This document shows, one piece after another, positions 1 through 9,522 of a stretch of 64,000 nt of DNA. A program made the position numbers and the translations under genes. Origin of the DNA: Polyangium jinanense (GTDB lineage Bacteria; Myxococcota; Polyangia; Polyangiales; Polyangiaceae). The stretch's first letter is position 1; every line of letters starts with the position of its first letter. Under the pieces are notes generated by a model. The model was not told the DNA's origin and ran no database searches. It saw only the letters and a program-made list of their open reading frames with translations. The stretch lies in the NCBI RefSeq assembly GCF_028435365.1, contig NZ_JAGTJJ010000035.1, forward strand, positions 1 through 64,000, given 5' to 3'.

Positions 1-4
1 CGTT

Positions 5-108
5 GGAAGAACTGCGCATCGCGCAGTTCTTCCACCCCGAGTCCAGGGCTTGCCCTGGTTCGGGTCGAGGGGCGAACAGCCCCCGCGGGGCCCGGGGCAG
101 CGCCCCGG
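5..108. repeat. Four-hairpin repeat half-unit, subfamily A (copy 1)
   Basis: A chain of four short hairpins lies downstream of the glycosyltransferase gene. Arms are at 5-17/21-33 (GGAAGAACTGCGC), 43-49/52-58 (CCAGGGC/GCCCTGG), 69-73/79-83 (GGGGC/GCCCC) and 92-98/102-108 (CCGGGGC/GCCCCGG). The same chain occurs at about 24882-24986 and 30295-30398 in the opposite orientation, and as a variant at 25075-25179 and 30491-30594. The unit may continue left of the window. It is not protein coding. Confidence 0.85.
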
Positions 109-160
109 CGCGGCGGTTTGCGATGAGACTATGCTCAGCCCTCGCGGGAGCGGGGAGACG

Positions 161-1165
161 TCAGGAGCAGCAGAAGAAGTCGCGCCGCTCGACGAACGCG
201 AGCGCCGCGAGATCCGTTCGGATCAAGTCCCGCGCGCCGCGTGCGCCCACGGCCACGAGCACGAAGTGCTTTGCTGGATCGAGGGAAACCTTGGGCACGA
301 TCGGCGCCCCGCGCGCCGTGCGGCCGATCTTCTTCGGATCGATGTCCACGAACGCGGCGGCCTTCGCGCCCTCGGCCGCGAGTGCCCGCGCGAGCTTGCG
401 CCCCGTCGGACCCGCGCCCCACACCACGAGCGCGCGCGGATCCCGCGCGAGGCGCGGTGCGAGGTAGTGCGCCTTCGCTTCGATGAATCGTACGATCGCG
501 TAACGGCTGTCGCGGAACGTCGCGCGGCCTGGGTGGTGACGCCAGCGGAGGAGCGTTCGATCCACCTTGGCGAGCCCGTAGCCCGCGGCGTGGAGCCGGA
601 GCCAGAGGTCGTAGTCCTCGGGCCAGTGCACGTCGCGGAACGCGCCCACGGCCTCGAACGCCTCGCGTCGCAGCATCACGGAGGGATGGCAGAGCGGAGC
701 CTCGACGAAGATCTCGCGGTCGTGATCCTCGGTCGTCACGATCGCGTTTTGCCACGCCACGTACCGCGCGAGCCCCTCGCCGACGGCCTCGTCCGGGAAC
801 GGCTCCACACGTGTCCCGACGACGCCGAGGCGGTCGTCCTTGCGGAGCGCGTCGACCTGCAGCCGGAGCCGATCCGGGAGCGAGACGTCGTCCGCATCCA
901 TGCGCGCGAGGAAGGGCGCGCGCGCGGCCGCATGCGCGCAGGCGAGGGCACGCGCGATCCCTACGCCGCCCGTCTGGAGCGCCGCGATGCGCGGATCGTT
1001 CGCAGCCAAGCGCGCGATGAGCGCGGGTCCTCCATCGGTCGAGCCATCGTCGACGGCGAGGACCTCGATCGGCACGTCGCGCTCGGCGAGAATGCCCGCG
1101 AGCGCCTCCTCCAGCGTGTTCTCCGCGTTGCGATAGGGGATCAGGACGGAGACGAGCGGCGACAC
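161..1165 (-). CDS. Family 2 glycosyltransferase with C-terminal Rossmann-like domain
   Basis: 334 aa. The N-terminus (SVLIPYRNAENTLEEAL, then VDDGSTDG) and the DADD-type motif (LARMDADDVSLP) are the GT-A signature of inverting family 2 glycosyltransferases, which move a sugar from a nucleotide-sugar onto a glycan or lipid acceptor at the cytoplasmic membrane face. The last ~90 residues are not part of the usual GT2 fold. They begin LVVWGAGPTGRKLARAL and continue AFVDIDPKKIG, a glycine-rich turn and acidic beta-2 end as in NAD- or nucleotide-binding Rossmann folds. The gene is last in a minus-strand run, 12 bp after the STAS-like gene, so it is probably co-transcribed with the OmpA-family gene. 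The acceptor is unknown. Confidence 0.88.
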   Translation of the reverse strand: MSPLVSVLIPYRNAENTLEEALAGILAERDVPIEVLAVDDGSTDGGPALIARLAANDPRIAALQTGGVGIARALACAHAAARAPFLARMDADDVSLPDRLRLQVDALRKDDRLGVVGTRVEPFPDEAVGEGLARYVAWQNAIVTTEDHDREIFVEAPLCHPSVMLRREAFEAVGAFRDVHWPEDYDLWLRLHAAGYGLAKVDRTLLRWRHHPGRATFRDSRYAIVRFIEAKAHYLAPRLARDPRALVVWGAGPTGRKLARALAAEGAKAAAFVDIDPKKIGRTARGAPIVPKVSLDPAKHFVLVAVGARGARDLIRTDLAALAFVERRDFFCCS

Positions 1166-1177
1166 GGAAGGGCAGAG

Positions 1178-1576
1178 CTATGGCAGCCTGCGGCTCTTCC
1201 GCAACGACTCGCCGGTCGCGAGCCACTCGCGCGCCTCTTGCTCGTCCGTGAAGCGGCGGATGAACTTGTCCGCGCCCGTCTCGCGGGCGAGGCGGCTCAT
1301 GTGGAGCGCGAGCACCTCGCTCTCGAGCACGGTCGCCAGGCGCCGCACGCCCATCGTCTTCGCGAGCTCGTGCACCTCGCGGACCTCCTCGACCACGTTC
1401 GGCGACGCGGGCCGGAATTTCCGCATGTCGGCGAAGATTTTGAGGTCGGAGCCGGTGAGCGTCACGGCCGAGCGTCGCAGCTCCGCGAGGAACTGCTTCA
1501 TCTCGTCGACCTGCACGAGCCCTTCGATGGAGAACTCGATCAGCGTGTTCAGCTTGTCGAGCTTGATCTGGAACAT
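1178..1576 (-). CDS. STAS/SpoIIAA-like domain protein
   Basis: 132 aa, soluble, no signal peptide. The pattern of an N-terminal strand pair (MFQIKLDKLNTLIEFSIEG), a long helix (VDEMKQFLAELRRS), a strand ending IFADMRKF, then helix-strand (ELAKTMGVRRLATVLES) fits the small SpoIIAA-like/STAS fold proteins often found singly in bacteria. That fold binds partner proteins and is sometimes phosphorylated; no kinase partner is nearby. It lies between the OmpA/lipoprotein genes and the glycosyltransferase, 12 bp from the latter. Fold assignment is by pattern only; the function is unknown. Confidence 0.6.
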   Translation of the reverse strand: MFQIKLDKLNTLIEFSIEGLVQVDEMKQFLAELRRSAVTLTGSDLKIFADMRKFRPASPNVVEEVREVHELAKTMGVRRLATVLESEVLALHMSRLARETGADKFIRRFTDEQEAREWLATGESLRKSRRLP

Positions 1577-1658
1577 GCGCGGAGCTCCGGGAGCGAACGC
1601 GACGATACCACGCCCGCGTGTCCGCCGAGAACGTGCCGCGGGCGCCTCGCCGCGCGGC

Positions 1659-2369
1659 TCACTTCTTGAACTTGCTGAGATGCGTGATGTACCAGCGACC
1701 CTGCCAGGAGATGATCACGCGCACCTCGATCGACTGCGTCTGCTCGCCGATCCGGTAGCGGAGCTTTCCGCGGAAGGTGCGGTAGTAGCCGATCTTGTTG
1801 CCCTCGTCGCCGGGCGGCACCCACTTCGGCGTGGAGCCGAGCTCGAACTTCTCGAACGTCGCGCCCTCCCACGACTTGCGCTTCTTGTGCAGGGCGTGGA
1901 TGTCGCGCGCGTAGGTCCGGTGCAGTTGGTCCCAGTACTTGTCCGCGCCCTTCACGTCCTTCAGCGGGATGAAGGGCTCCTTCGGGAACCAGAACGACTC
2001 ACCGCGCGCCGGATCGTCGGCCACGATCGCGTTGAAGAGCGCGGCGGCGCGCTTCTGCAGCTCTTCGCTGTCGAGCGGCGGCAGGACCTTGTTGTCCGCC
2101 ACGTACGGCGCCGCGACCTCGGCCGCGTCGCTGCCCGCGTCCGAGATCGCGGCCGTCGCCGCGTCGCCCGCCGAAGCATCCGCGGGAGGCGCCTCCGCGT
2201 CCGCCGCGCCGCCGTCTGCGATCGGAGCCGCAGGGGAGGGCGGGGGAGCGACTGCGCTCGCCGTGGATGCCGCGAGTTCTTTCTGGGGGTCCGGGGGCGC
2301 CTGCGCGCTCGTGCATGCGGAGAGCACGACGAGCGCGAAGGCTTTTTGGAGCGAGAGGCCGTTGCGCAG
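1659..2369 (-). CDS. Lipoprotein with low-complexity linker and C-terminal folded domain
   Basis: About 236 aa from the chosen start. A lipobox-like signal (LQKAFALVVLSAC) puts the lipidated cysteine near residue 19, followed by an Ala/Pro/Asp-rich linker of ~70 residues and a folded C-terminal part (VLPPLDSEELQKRAAALFNA to the end) with a strand-rich tail containing YRTFRGKLRYRIG. The start is awkward. The nearest usable codon after the upstream gene's stop (2375-2377) is a CTG at 2369; the only in-frame ATG is at 2519, which would overlap the OmpA-family gene by 145 bp and disrupt the signal peptide. I prefer the 2369 region. It is probably translated with the preceding OmpA-family gene and acts at the outer membrane or periplasm; function unknown. 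Confidence 0.7.
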   Translation of the reverse strand: MRNGLSLQKAFALVVLSACTSAQAPPDPQKELAASTASAVAPPPSPAAPIADGGAADAEAPPADASAGDAATAAISDAGSDAAEVAAPYVADNKVLPPLDSEELQKRAAALFNAIVADDPARGESFWFPKEPFIPLKDVKGADKYWDQLHRTYARDIHALHKKRKSWEGATFEKFELGSTPKWVPPGDEGNKIGYYRTFRGKLRYRIGEQTQSIEVRVIISWQGRWYITHLSKFKK

Positions 2370-2374
2370 GATGG

Positions 2375-5059
2375 CTACTTGTCCTTTTCGACGATGATGA
2401 GCTGGACGCGGCGGTTCTTCGCGCGCTGCGCGGCCGTCACGTTCGGCCCGAGCGGTTTGTCCTGACCGTAGCCCTTCGCCACGAGGCGCGAGGCGTCGAC
2501 GCCCGCCGCGATGAGCCACGTCCGCACGGCCTGGGCGCGCTGCTCGCTGAGCGTCTGGTTGCGCTCGCGCGTGCCCGTGTTGTCCGTGTGCCCTTGGATC
2601 TCGACCTTGCGGATCTTCGGGCTTTGCTGCAGGACGTCCGCGATCTCCTCGAGCAGCGTGTTCGAGTCGCCGAGGATCTTCGCCGAGTCGCTCTCGAAGT
2701 GCACCTGCCGCGAGATCTTGATCTCGTTGCCCTGCACCTTGACGTTCGCGGCCCGCGCTGCCGGGCGCTTGTTCATCGCGAGCGCGACCTTCGCCTCGTC
2801 GTTCAGGCGCACGTCCGCGTCGCTCACGTGGTTCATGAAGCCCGCGGCCTCGGCGCGGATCTTCGTCGCACCAAGCGGCAGATCGCGGAACGTCACCGCG
2901 CCCTTGCCGTCGGCCGTCGCCGTGCGCTCCTTGCCCGTCGCGTCGACGATGCGCACGACCGCCGCGGGGATCGGCTCGCCCGTCTCGGCGTCACGCACGA
3001 CCGCCGCGATCGCGCCGATCTTCGGAAGCGCTTCGAGCGCGCAGTCGACGTCCACGATCGCCGGACCTTGCTGCGGCGGAGGCGTCGCGGGGGCCGGCGC
3101 CGGGGGCTGCGGCAGCCCCGTGCTGGGCTGACCGAACGGCGCCTGCGGCGCGCCGAACTGACCCTGCGCGCCGAACTGACCTTGGGCACCGAACGGCGCT
3201 TGCGGCGCGCCGAACTGTCCTTGCGCGCCGAACTGCCCCGCCGGGGGCTGCGCGGGCTGCGCCGGTTGCGCCGGCGGCTCGGCCTTCGGAAGCGTGGGCG
3301 GCGGCGGCGCGACCACGGTCGCCTGGCACGTCGCCGGCTTGTAGCCCGGCGCGCGCACCGAGAACGTGTACGTCCCCGGCTCGAGGTGACGCGTGAGGAA
3401 CGTGCCGCCGGCGCTCGTCGCGAACGGCGGATCCTGGCTCCCCTCGATGGAGACGATCGCGTCGGGGATCACGGCCTCGGGCTTGTTCGTCTCGTGCACC
3501 GTGCCGCGGACGAACGACTGCGGCGCCGGCAGGATCACGGGCTCCGGCGGCGGAGGCGGCGGAGGCGGCGGAGGCGGAGGCGGAGGCGGCGGCGGCTCCT
3601 TCGTGTCGTACGCGTACGCGAGCCCGAGGTAGACCGTCCACGGCGCTTGCGGCGCGATCTCCTCGATGAACACCGAGGTCGCCGAGAGGCCGATGTCCAC
3701 GGCTGCGTGCGCCGACAGGCCGCGGAACGCCTTGCTGAACGGCGTCACGCGCGTGCCGATCGTGAGGCGCGAGGGCAGCGCTGCGTAGCCGGGGCCGCCT
3801 GCGGTCTGCGGATCATCCGCGCTGAAGTCGGCGAGCCCGAGGCAGACGTCGCCGCGCGAGACCCAGCCCGTGTGACACTCGTAGTCTTGTCGGTTCACGG
3901 GGATGTCGACCGTGTACTCGACGTACGGCTGCGCGAAGCGGAAGGGCAGCTCCACGCCGATCCACGGCGTGAAGAAGTCGACGCGGTTGATCCCGAGGCC
4001 GAAGCGCTCGATGCGCGAGATCGGCTGCCGCTCGCGGCCGTCGCGGTACTCGAGGGCGCGCCCCTCTTCCACCTCGCGCACGAGCTGACCGGAGTTGTCG
4101 ACCTTGTAGCCGAGGTTCACGTTGATGCGCAGCGGGAAGCCTTGGCCGCCGGGCTTGCGGAAGTCGGCGCTCGCGAGGGCGCGGAAGAACGCGCTCGTGC
4201 CCGCGCCGGAGACGCCCACGCTGCCCGTGCCGTTCAGCAAGAAGAGCTGCGCCTCGGCGCCGAACGAGAAGTACGACCCGACGCGCGACGGCGTGAACAG
4301 CTTCAAGCCGAAGTTCGTGTCGCCGAGGACCTGCAGGAGCTGCGGCTTGCCTTGATCGTTCGAGTTCGCGTACGTGCGGATCGCCGCGAACGCCTCGAGG
4401 AACGAGAACGGCGTCGCGCTCAGTGCGAAGAACGCGCCGACGTGACTCGCCGAGTCCGCGAGGTTGTCGCGCGTGCAGGTGATCCGCTGCCCGGCGGCCG
4501 TCGAGAGATCCGGATCGCAGAGGAAGTTCGAGGTCGAGAAGAAGTCGCTGAGGAACGAGACGCGGAACGTCCCGGCCGCGCCCGAGCCGGCGTACGAGGT
4601 GCGCAAAAGGCCGGTCGAGCCAAACGTGTTCGGCTGCTCGATCAGCGTGCGCGCGCGCTCTTCGAGCTCGTCGACCTTCGGCGGCTCGACGGCCTTCTCC
4701 CCGGGGGGCTGCGGCTCTTGCGGGAGCGCGCCCTGGCCGGCGGGCGGCTGCTGTCCTGGAGGCGGCGGTAGCTGTCCTGGAGCGGGCTGGAACTGTCCTG
4801 GAGGCGGTTGGAACTGTCCTGGAGCCGGCTGGAACTGTCCTGGAGGCGGCTGGAACTGTCCTGGAGCCGGCTGGAACTGTCCGGGCGGGGGCTGGAACTG
4901 CCCCGGTTGCGGCTGGAACTGCCCCGGCGGCGGCTGCGGGCCGAACGGCTGCTGCGCCTTGGCGTCCGCAGTGACCAGGAGGCAGAAGGCCATGGGAAGC
5001 GCGGTGAGCGCGACGAGCCGCAGCGGCTCGGCAAAGGAGGCGTTCTCAAGCGTACGCAT
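2375..5059 (-). CDS. OmpA-family outer-membrane protein with proline-rich repeats
   Basis: 894 aa. A signal peptide (~1-35, ending ADAKA) precedes about nine 7-residue repeats of the type PPPGQFQ/PAPGQFQ (~40-110). A long aromatic, strand-rich region (~150-480) looks like a beta-barrel, then comes a run of 17 prolines (~487-503) and a carboxypeptidase-regulatory-like Ig domain (HLEPGTYTFSVRAPGYKPA). Next are a second Gln/Phe/Gly-rich repeat (GQFGAQGQFGAP), another regulatory-like domain and a C-terminal OmpA domain (~785-890) with VEIQGHTDNTGTRERN and the NRRVQL motif that binds peptidoglycan. So it probably spans the outer membrane and tethers it to the wall. It heads a minus-strand operon and diverges from the NtrC-type gene across 233 bp (5060-5292), which should hold both promoters. 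Confidence 0.9.
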   Translation of the reverse strand: MRTLENASFAEPLRLVALTALPMAFCLLVTADAKAQQPFGPQPPPGQFQPQPGQFQPPPGQFQPAPGQFQPPPGQFQPAPGQFQPPPGQFQPAPGQLPPPPGQQPPAGQGALPQEPQPPGEKAVEPPKVDELEERARTLIEQPNTFGSTGLLRTSYAGSGAAGTFRVSFLSDFFSTSNFLCDPDLSTAAGQRITCTRDNLADSASHVGAFFALSATPFSFLEAFAAIRTYANSNDQGKPQLLQVLGDTNFGLKLFTPSRVGSYFSFGAEAQLFLLNGTGSVGVSGAGTSAFFRALASADFRKPGGQGFPLRINVNLGYKVDNSGQLVREVEEGRALEYRDGRERQPISRIERFGLGINRVDFFTPWIGVELPFRFAQPYVEYTVDIPVNRQDYECHTGWVSRGDVCLGLADFSADDPQTAGGPGYAALPSRLTIGTRVTPFSKAFRGLSAHAAVDIGLSATSVFIEEIAPQAPWTVYLGLAYAYDTKEPPPPPPPPPPPPPPPPPEPVILPAPQSFVRGTVHETNKPEAVIPDAIVSIEGSQDPPFATSAGGTFLTRHLEPGTYTFSVRAPGYKPATCQATVVAPPPPTLPKAEPPAQPAQPAQPPAGQFGAQGQFGAPQAPFGAQGQFGAQGQFGAPQAPFGQPSTGLPQPPAPAPATPPPQQGPAIVDVDCALEALPKIGAIAAVVRDAETGEPIPAAVVRIVDATGKERTATADGKGAVTFRDLPLGATKIRAEAAGFMNHVSDADVRLNDEAKVALAMNKRPAARAANVKVQGNEIKISRQVHFESDSAKILGDSNTLLEEIADVLQQSPKIRKVEIQGHTDNTGTRERNQTLSEQRAQAVRTWLIAAGVDASRLVAKGYGQDKPLGPNVTAAQRAKNRRVQLIIVEKDK
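4743..4930 (-). repeat. In-gene 21-bp tandem repeats encoding the PxPGQFQ units
   Basis: About nine head-to-tail 21-bp units related to CTGGAACTGTCCTGGAGGCGG (plus strand) encode the 7-residue repeats of the OmpA-family protein. Units alternate between two variants (PPPGQFQ and PAPGQFQ). The 21-bp period keeps the frame, so copy number could change without a frameshift. Confidence 0.9.
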
Positions 5060-5292
5060 CGACCCTCGAAAGGCAGGGAAGGGGTCTCTCCCCCCACGGG
5101 AGTGGACCGTCCTCGCTGCGCGGGCGGTTGTACCATTCCCCCGAGAAAGCAGAAACTATCCGGTTGTGTCCCGGTACGGATCGGGGCCACTTCGCGGAAT
5201 CACCCGTCGGAACGACGTAATTCGACGCTCGGGGCTTCGGGTCGCCCGAGAGGCGCCCTTCGCCCCGAACCCCATGCTACGAAGGGGCCAAC

Positions 5293-6680
<1,388 letters not shown>

Positions 6681-6684
<4 letters not shown>

Positions 6685-7697
6685 GCGAGGCCGGGGCGAT
6701 CGACGTAGGCGGCGGCGAGGACAGCGGCGCAGCGAGCGAGAGCGCGGCCGCGGGCGAGACATTGATCGAGGTGCGTGGCCTCCGGAAGACCTTCCGCATC
6801 GGGTTTTGGGGCCGGCGCGTCGAGGCGGTGAAGGGCGTCGACCTCGACGTCCGCCGCGGCGAGATCTTCGGCTTCCTCGGGCCGAACGGCGCGGGCAAGA
6901 CCACGACGATCAAGATGCTCACGGGCCTCATCAAGCCCACGGGCGGCGAGGCGTTCCTCTTCGGCGCGCGCGTGCCGAGCGCGGAGGCGCGGCGCCGGAT
7001 CGGCTTCCTCCCGGAAAACCCCTACGTCTACCCGTACCTGACCCCGCGCGAGTTCGTCACGCTCTGCGGCCGCCTCTCGGGCCTCGCGGGCGCCGCGCTC
7101 GCGTCGCGGACGCAGGCGATGCTCGCGAAGGTGGGCATCGCGTACGCGGCCGACAGGCCGGTGCGCCGCCTCTCGAAGGGGATGCTCCAGCGGACGGGGC
7201 TCGCGGCGGCGCTCGTCTCGGATCCGGAGCTCCTCGTCCTGGACGAGCCGATGAGCGGCCTCGATCCGGTCGGGCGCAAAGAGGTGCGTGATCTCATCCT
7301 CGAAGAGCGCGCGGCGGGCCGCACCATCTTCTTCTCGACGCACATCCTGAGCGACGTCGAGGCGATGTGTGATCGTGTGGCCATCCTGCGCGAGGGTCGG
7401 GTCGTCGTGCGTGGCGCGCTCCGCAAGCTCCTGCGCGGCGACGTGCTCCGGACGGATGTGACGCTCGCGGGTGCGAGCGAGGCCCTGCGCCGATCGTTCG
7501 AGCAGCAAGGACATGGCGTGCGGACGCGGGCGGATGTGGTCGTCGTGGAGATCGAGGGCGAGAAGCAGGTCGGCGACGTCCTCCGGGCGGCGCTCGACGA
7601 GGGCGCGCAGGTCCTCGAAGTCGTCCCGCGGCGCGAGACGCTCGAGGACCTTTTCATGCGACGGGCGCTTTCGCAGGGGTTGGCGCGCGAGGACTGA
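6681..7697 (+). CDS. ABC transporter ATP-binding protein
   Basis: 338 aa. After a 30-residue Ala/Gly-rich leader it has Walker [10 protein letters not shown], a degenerate signature ([14 protein letters not shown] in place of LSGGQ), Walker B ([16 protein letters not shown]) and the switch histidine in [13 protein letters not shown]. The C-terminal ~90 residues resemble the extension of ABC-2-type exporter ATPases. It hydrolyses ATP to power a membrane partner, but no permease gene follows: the next gene is convergent and overlaps by 44 bp. It therefore must work with a permease encoded elsewhere or act without one. The ATGA overlap with the NtrC-type gene indicates co-expression. Confidence 0.92.
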
Positions 7698-8157
7698 ATC
7701 CCTCCCGGAACCGCTCTGCGAATTCTTTCATCAACGGTTCATACGCCGCGGGATCCGGAAAACCCTCGAAACTGTGCAGGGCGGGTGTGCTCGCCCAGGG
7801 GAGCTTTTCCCGGGTACACGTTTCGATGAACGGCCAGAACCAGCTCGGATCGTCGAGCATCGTCGGGCGGACGATGACGATCGTGTCCACGCCGGGGGGC
7901 CGGTTGAACATCCAGGTCATGCAATACGGGCAGAAGAAATGGCGCACCGGGCCGTGCAGGCCACCGATCACGGGCTCGCCCTGCGTCACCTGAAAGCCGT
8001 CGCTCGGAAGCAAAATGCCGAGCGAGAAGGCGCTGGCGCTCATTCGCTGACAGCCGGTGCAGTGGCAGGCCGCCGTGACCATCGGCGGGGCGGTGATCTT
8101 CAGCCGGACCTGACCACAGCGACATCCGCCTTCCCAGGGCAATTTCCAATCGTTCAT
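7654..8157 (-). CDS. GFA-family (CENP-V-like) zinc protein
   Basis: 167 aa. Cysteines follow the family pattern: GGCRCG at 10-15, CHCTGC at 31-36 and FFCPYC further on, matching the two zinc sites of the glutathione-dependent formaldehyde-activating-enzyme/CENP-V fold. Family members bind glutathione adducts or are of unknown role; the substrate cannot be read from sequence. The C-terminal third ([18 protein letters not shown]) is an extra helical part. It converges with the ABC ATPase gene and overlaps its 3' end by 44 bp. Confidence 0.88.
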   Translation of the reverse strand: MNDWKLPWEGGCRCGQVRLKITAPPMVTAACHCTGCQRMSASAFSLGILLPSDGFQVTQGEPVIGGLHGPVRHFFCPYCMTWMFNRPPGVDTIVIVRPTMLDDPSWFWPFIETCTREKLPWASTPALHSFEGFPDPAAYEPLMKEFAERFREGFSPRAPTPAKAPVA

Positions 8158-8328
8158 CTCGCCTCCCGTTCGGGGATGTGTGGCAGGTTTGCCTGACAGT
8201 CAAGGCATTGGCGGGCGTGTTCGTGAAGGGGCGGTTCGGGTTGTCGGTGTGGGGTTCGGACACCGTCCGATTCACGGTGCGGCGCGCGCCGGAGGCCGCG
8301 CTAGGCTCGCGGCCTTCCTGGAGGAATC

Positions 8329-8847
8329 ATGCGCTTTTGGCTTCGATCATTCGTCCTTCTCTCGCTCGCCTCGGGCCTGCTCGCCTGTGGGGATGATTCG
8401 GACGCGAACGGCCCGGGCGGCTCCGGCGACTGCACCTGCTCCGTGACGATCCAAGACGACTCGCGGGACCTTGCGTGCGGCGAGTCGGCGTGTATCGGGC
8501 CGATCGACGACGACCGGTGGGTGACCTGTGGCGAGGGGGGCCCGGTCATCGGAAACAGGCTTTGCATTCTCGATCGCTGGGAGGCGACCACGCCCAAGGA
8601 GCACGACTGCGACGGCCGGCAGACCTGCGCCCCCGACACGTATTGCGTCGTTCGCGCCGGCGAGCCGCCGCGGCAGACCGAGTGCCGGCCCCTTCCCGCC
8701 GGGTGTACGCCGACGACGAACGGCAGCGACTTCTGCGATTGTCTCGAGCCGGACGCGATGATGGCTGGCGTCTGCGCCGGAGCGTCCTACGTCAATAGCT
8801 GCGACTACACCGATCCGCGCGCGATGGAAGTCTTCTGCAACGATTGA
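8329..8847 (+). CDS. Cysteine-rich secreted lipoprotein
   Basis: 172 aa. The signal peptide ends in the lipobox GLLAC (Cys at residue ~20). The mature part has many cysteines in pairs (CTCS, ESACIG, FCDCLEP, NSCDYTDP), indicating a small disulfide-rich extracellular domain. The spacing is not one I recognise as a named family. A ribosome site (CTGGAGGAATC) sits just before the ATG. It converges with the TetR gene with only 16 bp between them. Confidence 0.8.
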   Translation: MRFWLRSFVLLSLASGLLACGDDSDANGPGGSGDCTCSVTIQDDSRDLACGESACIGPIDDDRWVTCGEGGPVIGNRLCILDRWEATTPKEHDCDGRQTCAPDTYCVVRAGEPPRQTECRPLPAGCTPTTNGSDFCDCLEPDAMMAGVCAGASYVNSCDYTDPRAMEVFCND

Positions 8848-8863
8848 GCCCCACGAAGCAGGC

Positions 8864-9502
8864 TCAGCTCGGGAACACCAGCCGCAACGCGACCCGGGCG
8901 ACGTGATCTTCCACGATCCGTCGCCCGGCTTCGCCTCCCGCGCCCGCGATTTGCTCGAGGTCCGCGTCCGCGAGGAGCGCGAGGTGCATGATCAAGCCGG
9001 TCATCGTCTGCAGCGTCAGCCGCGCCTCGGCGACGTCGAGGCCGCCCATGCTCGCGATGAGCGATGCGAATCCGTCGAGCATGGGCCCGCGCACGTGCCG
9101 GGCCCGCTGCGGCTCGAGGCGACCGAGCTCGGCATTGAGCCTCGCGCGCAGCTTGAGGCTCTGCCGCTCCGCGACCGCGAAGCAATAGATCCGCCGCGCC
9201 GCCTGCTCGATCAGGGCGCGCGGGTCCGTTTGCGTCGCGAGCGCGGCGAGCTCGACGACCAGCGCGCCGAGTCGCTCGTAATAGGTGTCGAGGCAAGCCT
9301 CCAGCAGGCTCTCCTTGGTCGGGAAATAGTAGTGGATCGTTCCGAGGCTCACGCCCGCGCGCGTCGCGACCTGCCGGACCGACACGTCGACGTCGCCGTC
9401 GTCGGTCTCGACCAGCTCCTGTCGGGCCGCGGCGACGATCCGGTTCCAGGTCTCCTCGGAGCACGTGTCCTTGGGGCGTACCATCAGATGGCGCGGTAGC
9501 AT
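8864..9502 (-). CDS. TetR/AcrR-family transcriptional regulator
   Basis: 212 aa from ATG 9502, or 206 aa from ATG 9484. The N-terminal helix-turn-helix reads VRQVATRAGVSLGTIHYYF followed by PTKESLLEACLDTYY, the TetR signature. The C-terminal ligand domain is all helical (ALIEQAARRIYCFAVAE, ARLTLQTMTGLIMHLALL). Such proteins repress nearby genes until a small ligand binds. The adjacent lipoprotein gene (ending 10683) is on the same strand and upstream, so the target is not obvious from position. Confidence 0.9.
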   Translation of the reverse strand: MLPRHLMVRPKDTCSEETWNRIVAAARQELVETDDGDVDVSVRQVATRAGVSLGTIHYYFPTKESLLEACLDTYYERLGALVVELAALATQTDPRALIEQAARRIYCFAVAERQSLKLRARLNAELGRLEPQRARHVRGPMLDGFASLIASMGGLDVAEARLTLQTMTGLIMHLALLADADLEQIAGAGGEAGRRIVEDHVARVALRLVFPS

Positions 9503-9522
9503 ACCCGCGCCCGGTTTACCGC

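Noticed and set aside
2267..4771. An 834-codon plus-strand frame opposite the OmpA-family gene
   Set aside because: Arg-rich low-complexity translation; the minus strand encodes a signal peptide, repeats and an OmpA domain.
8173..8192. TGGCAGGTTTGCC upstream of the cysteine-rich lipoprotein as a sigma-54 promoter
   Set aside because: The distance between the GG and GC doublets is shorter than the fixed 10 bp of -24/-12 promoters.
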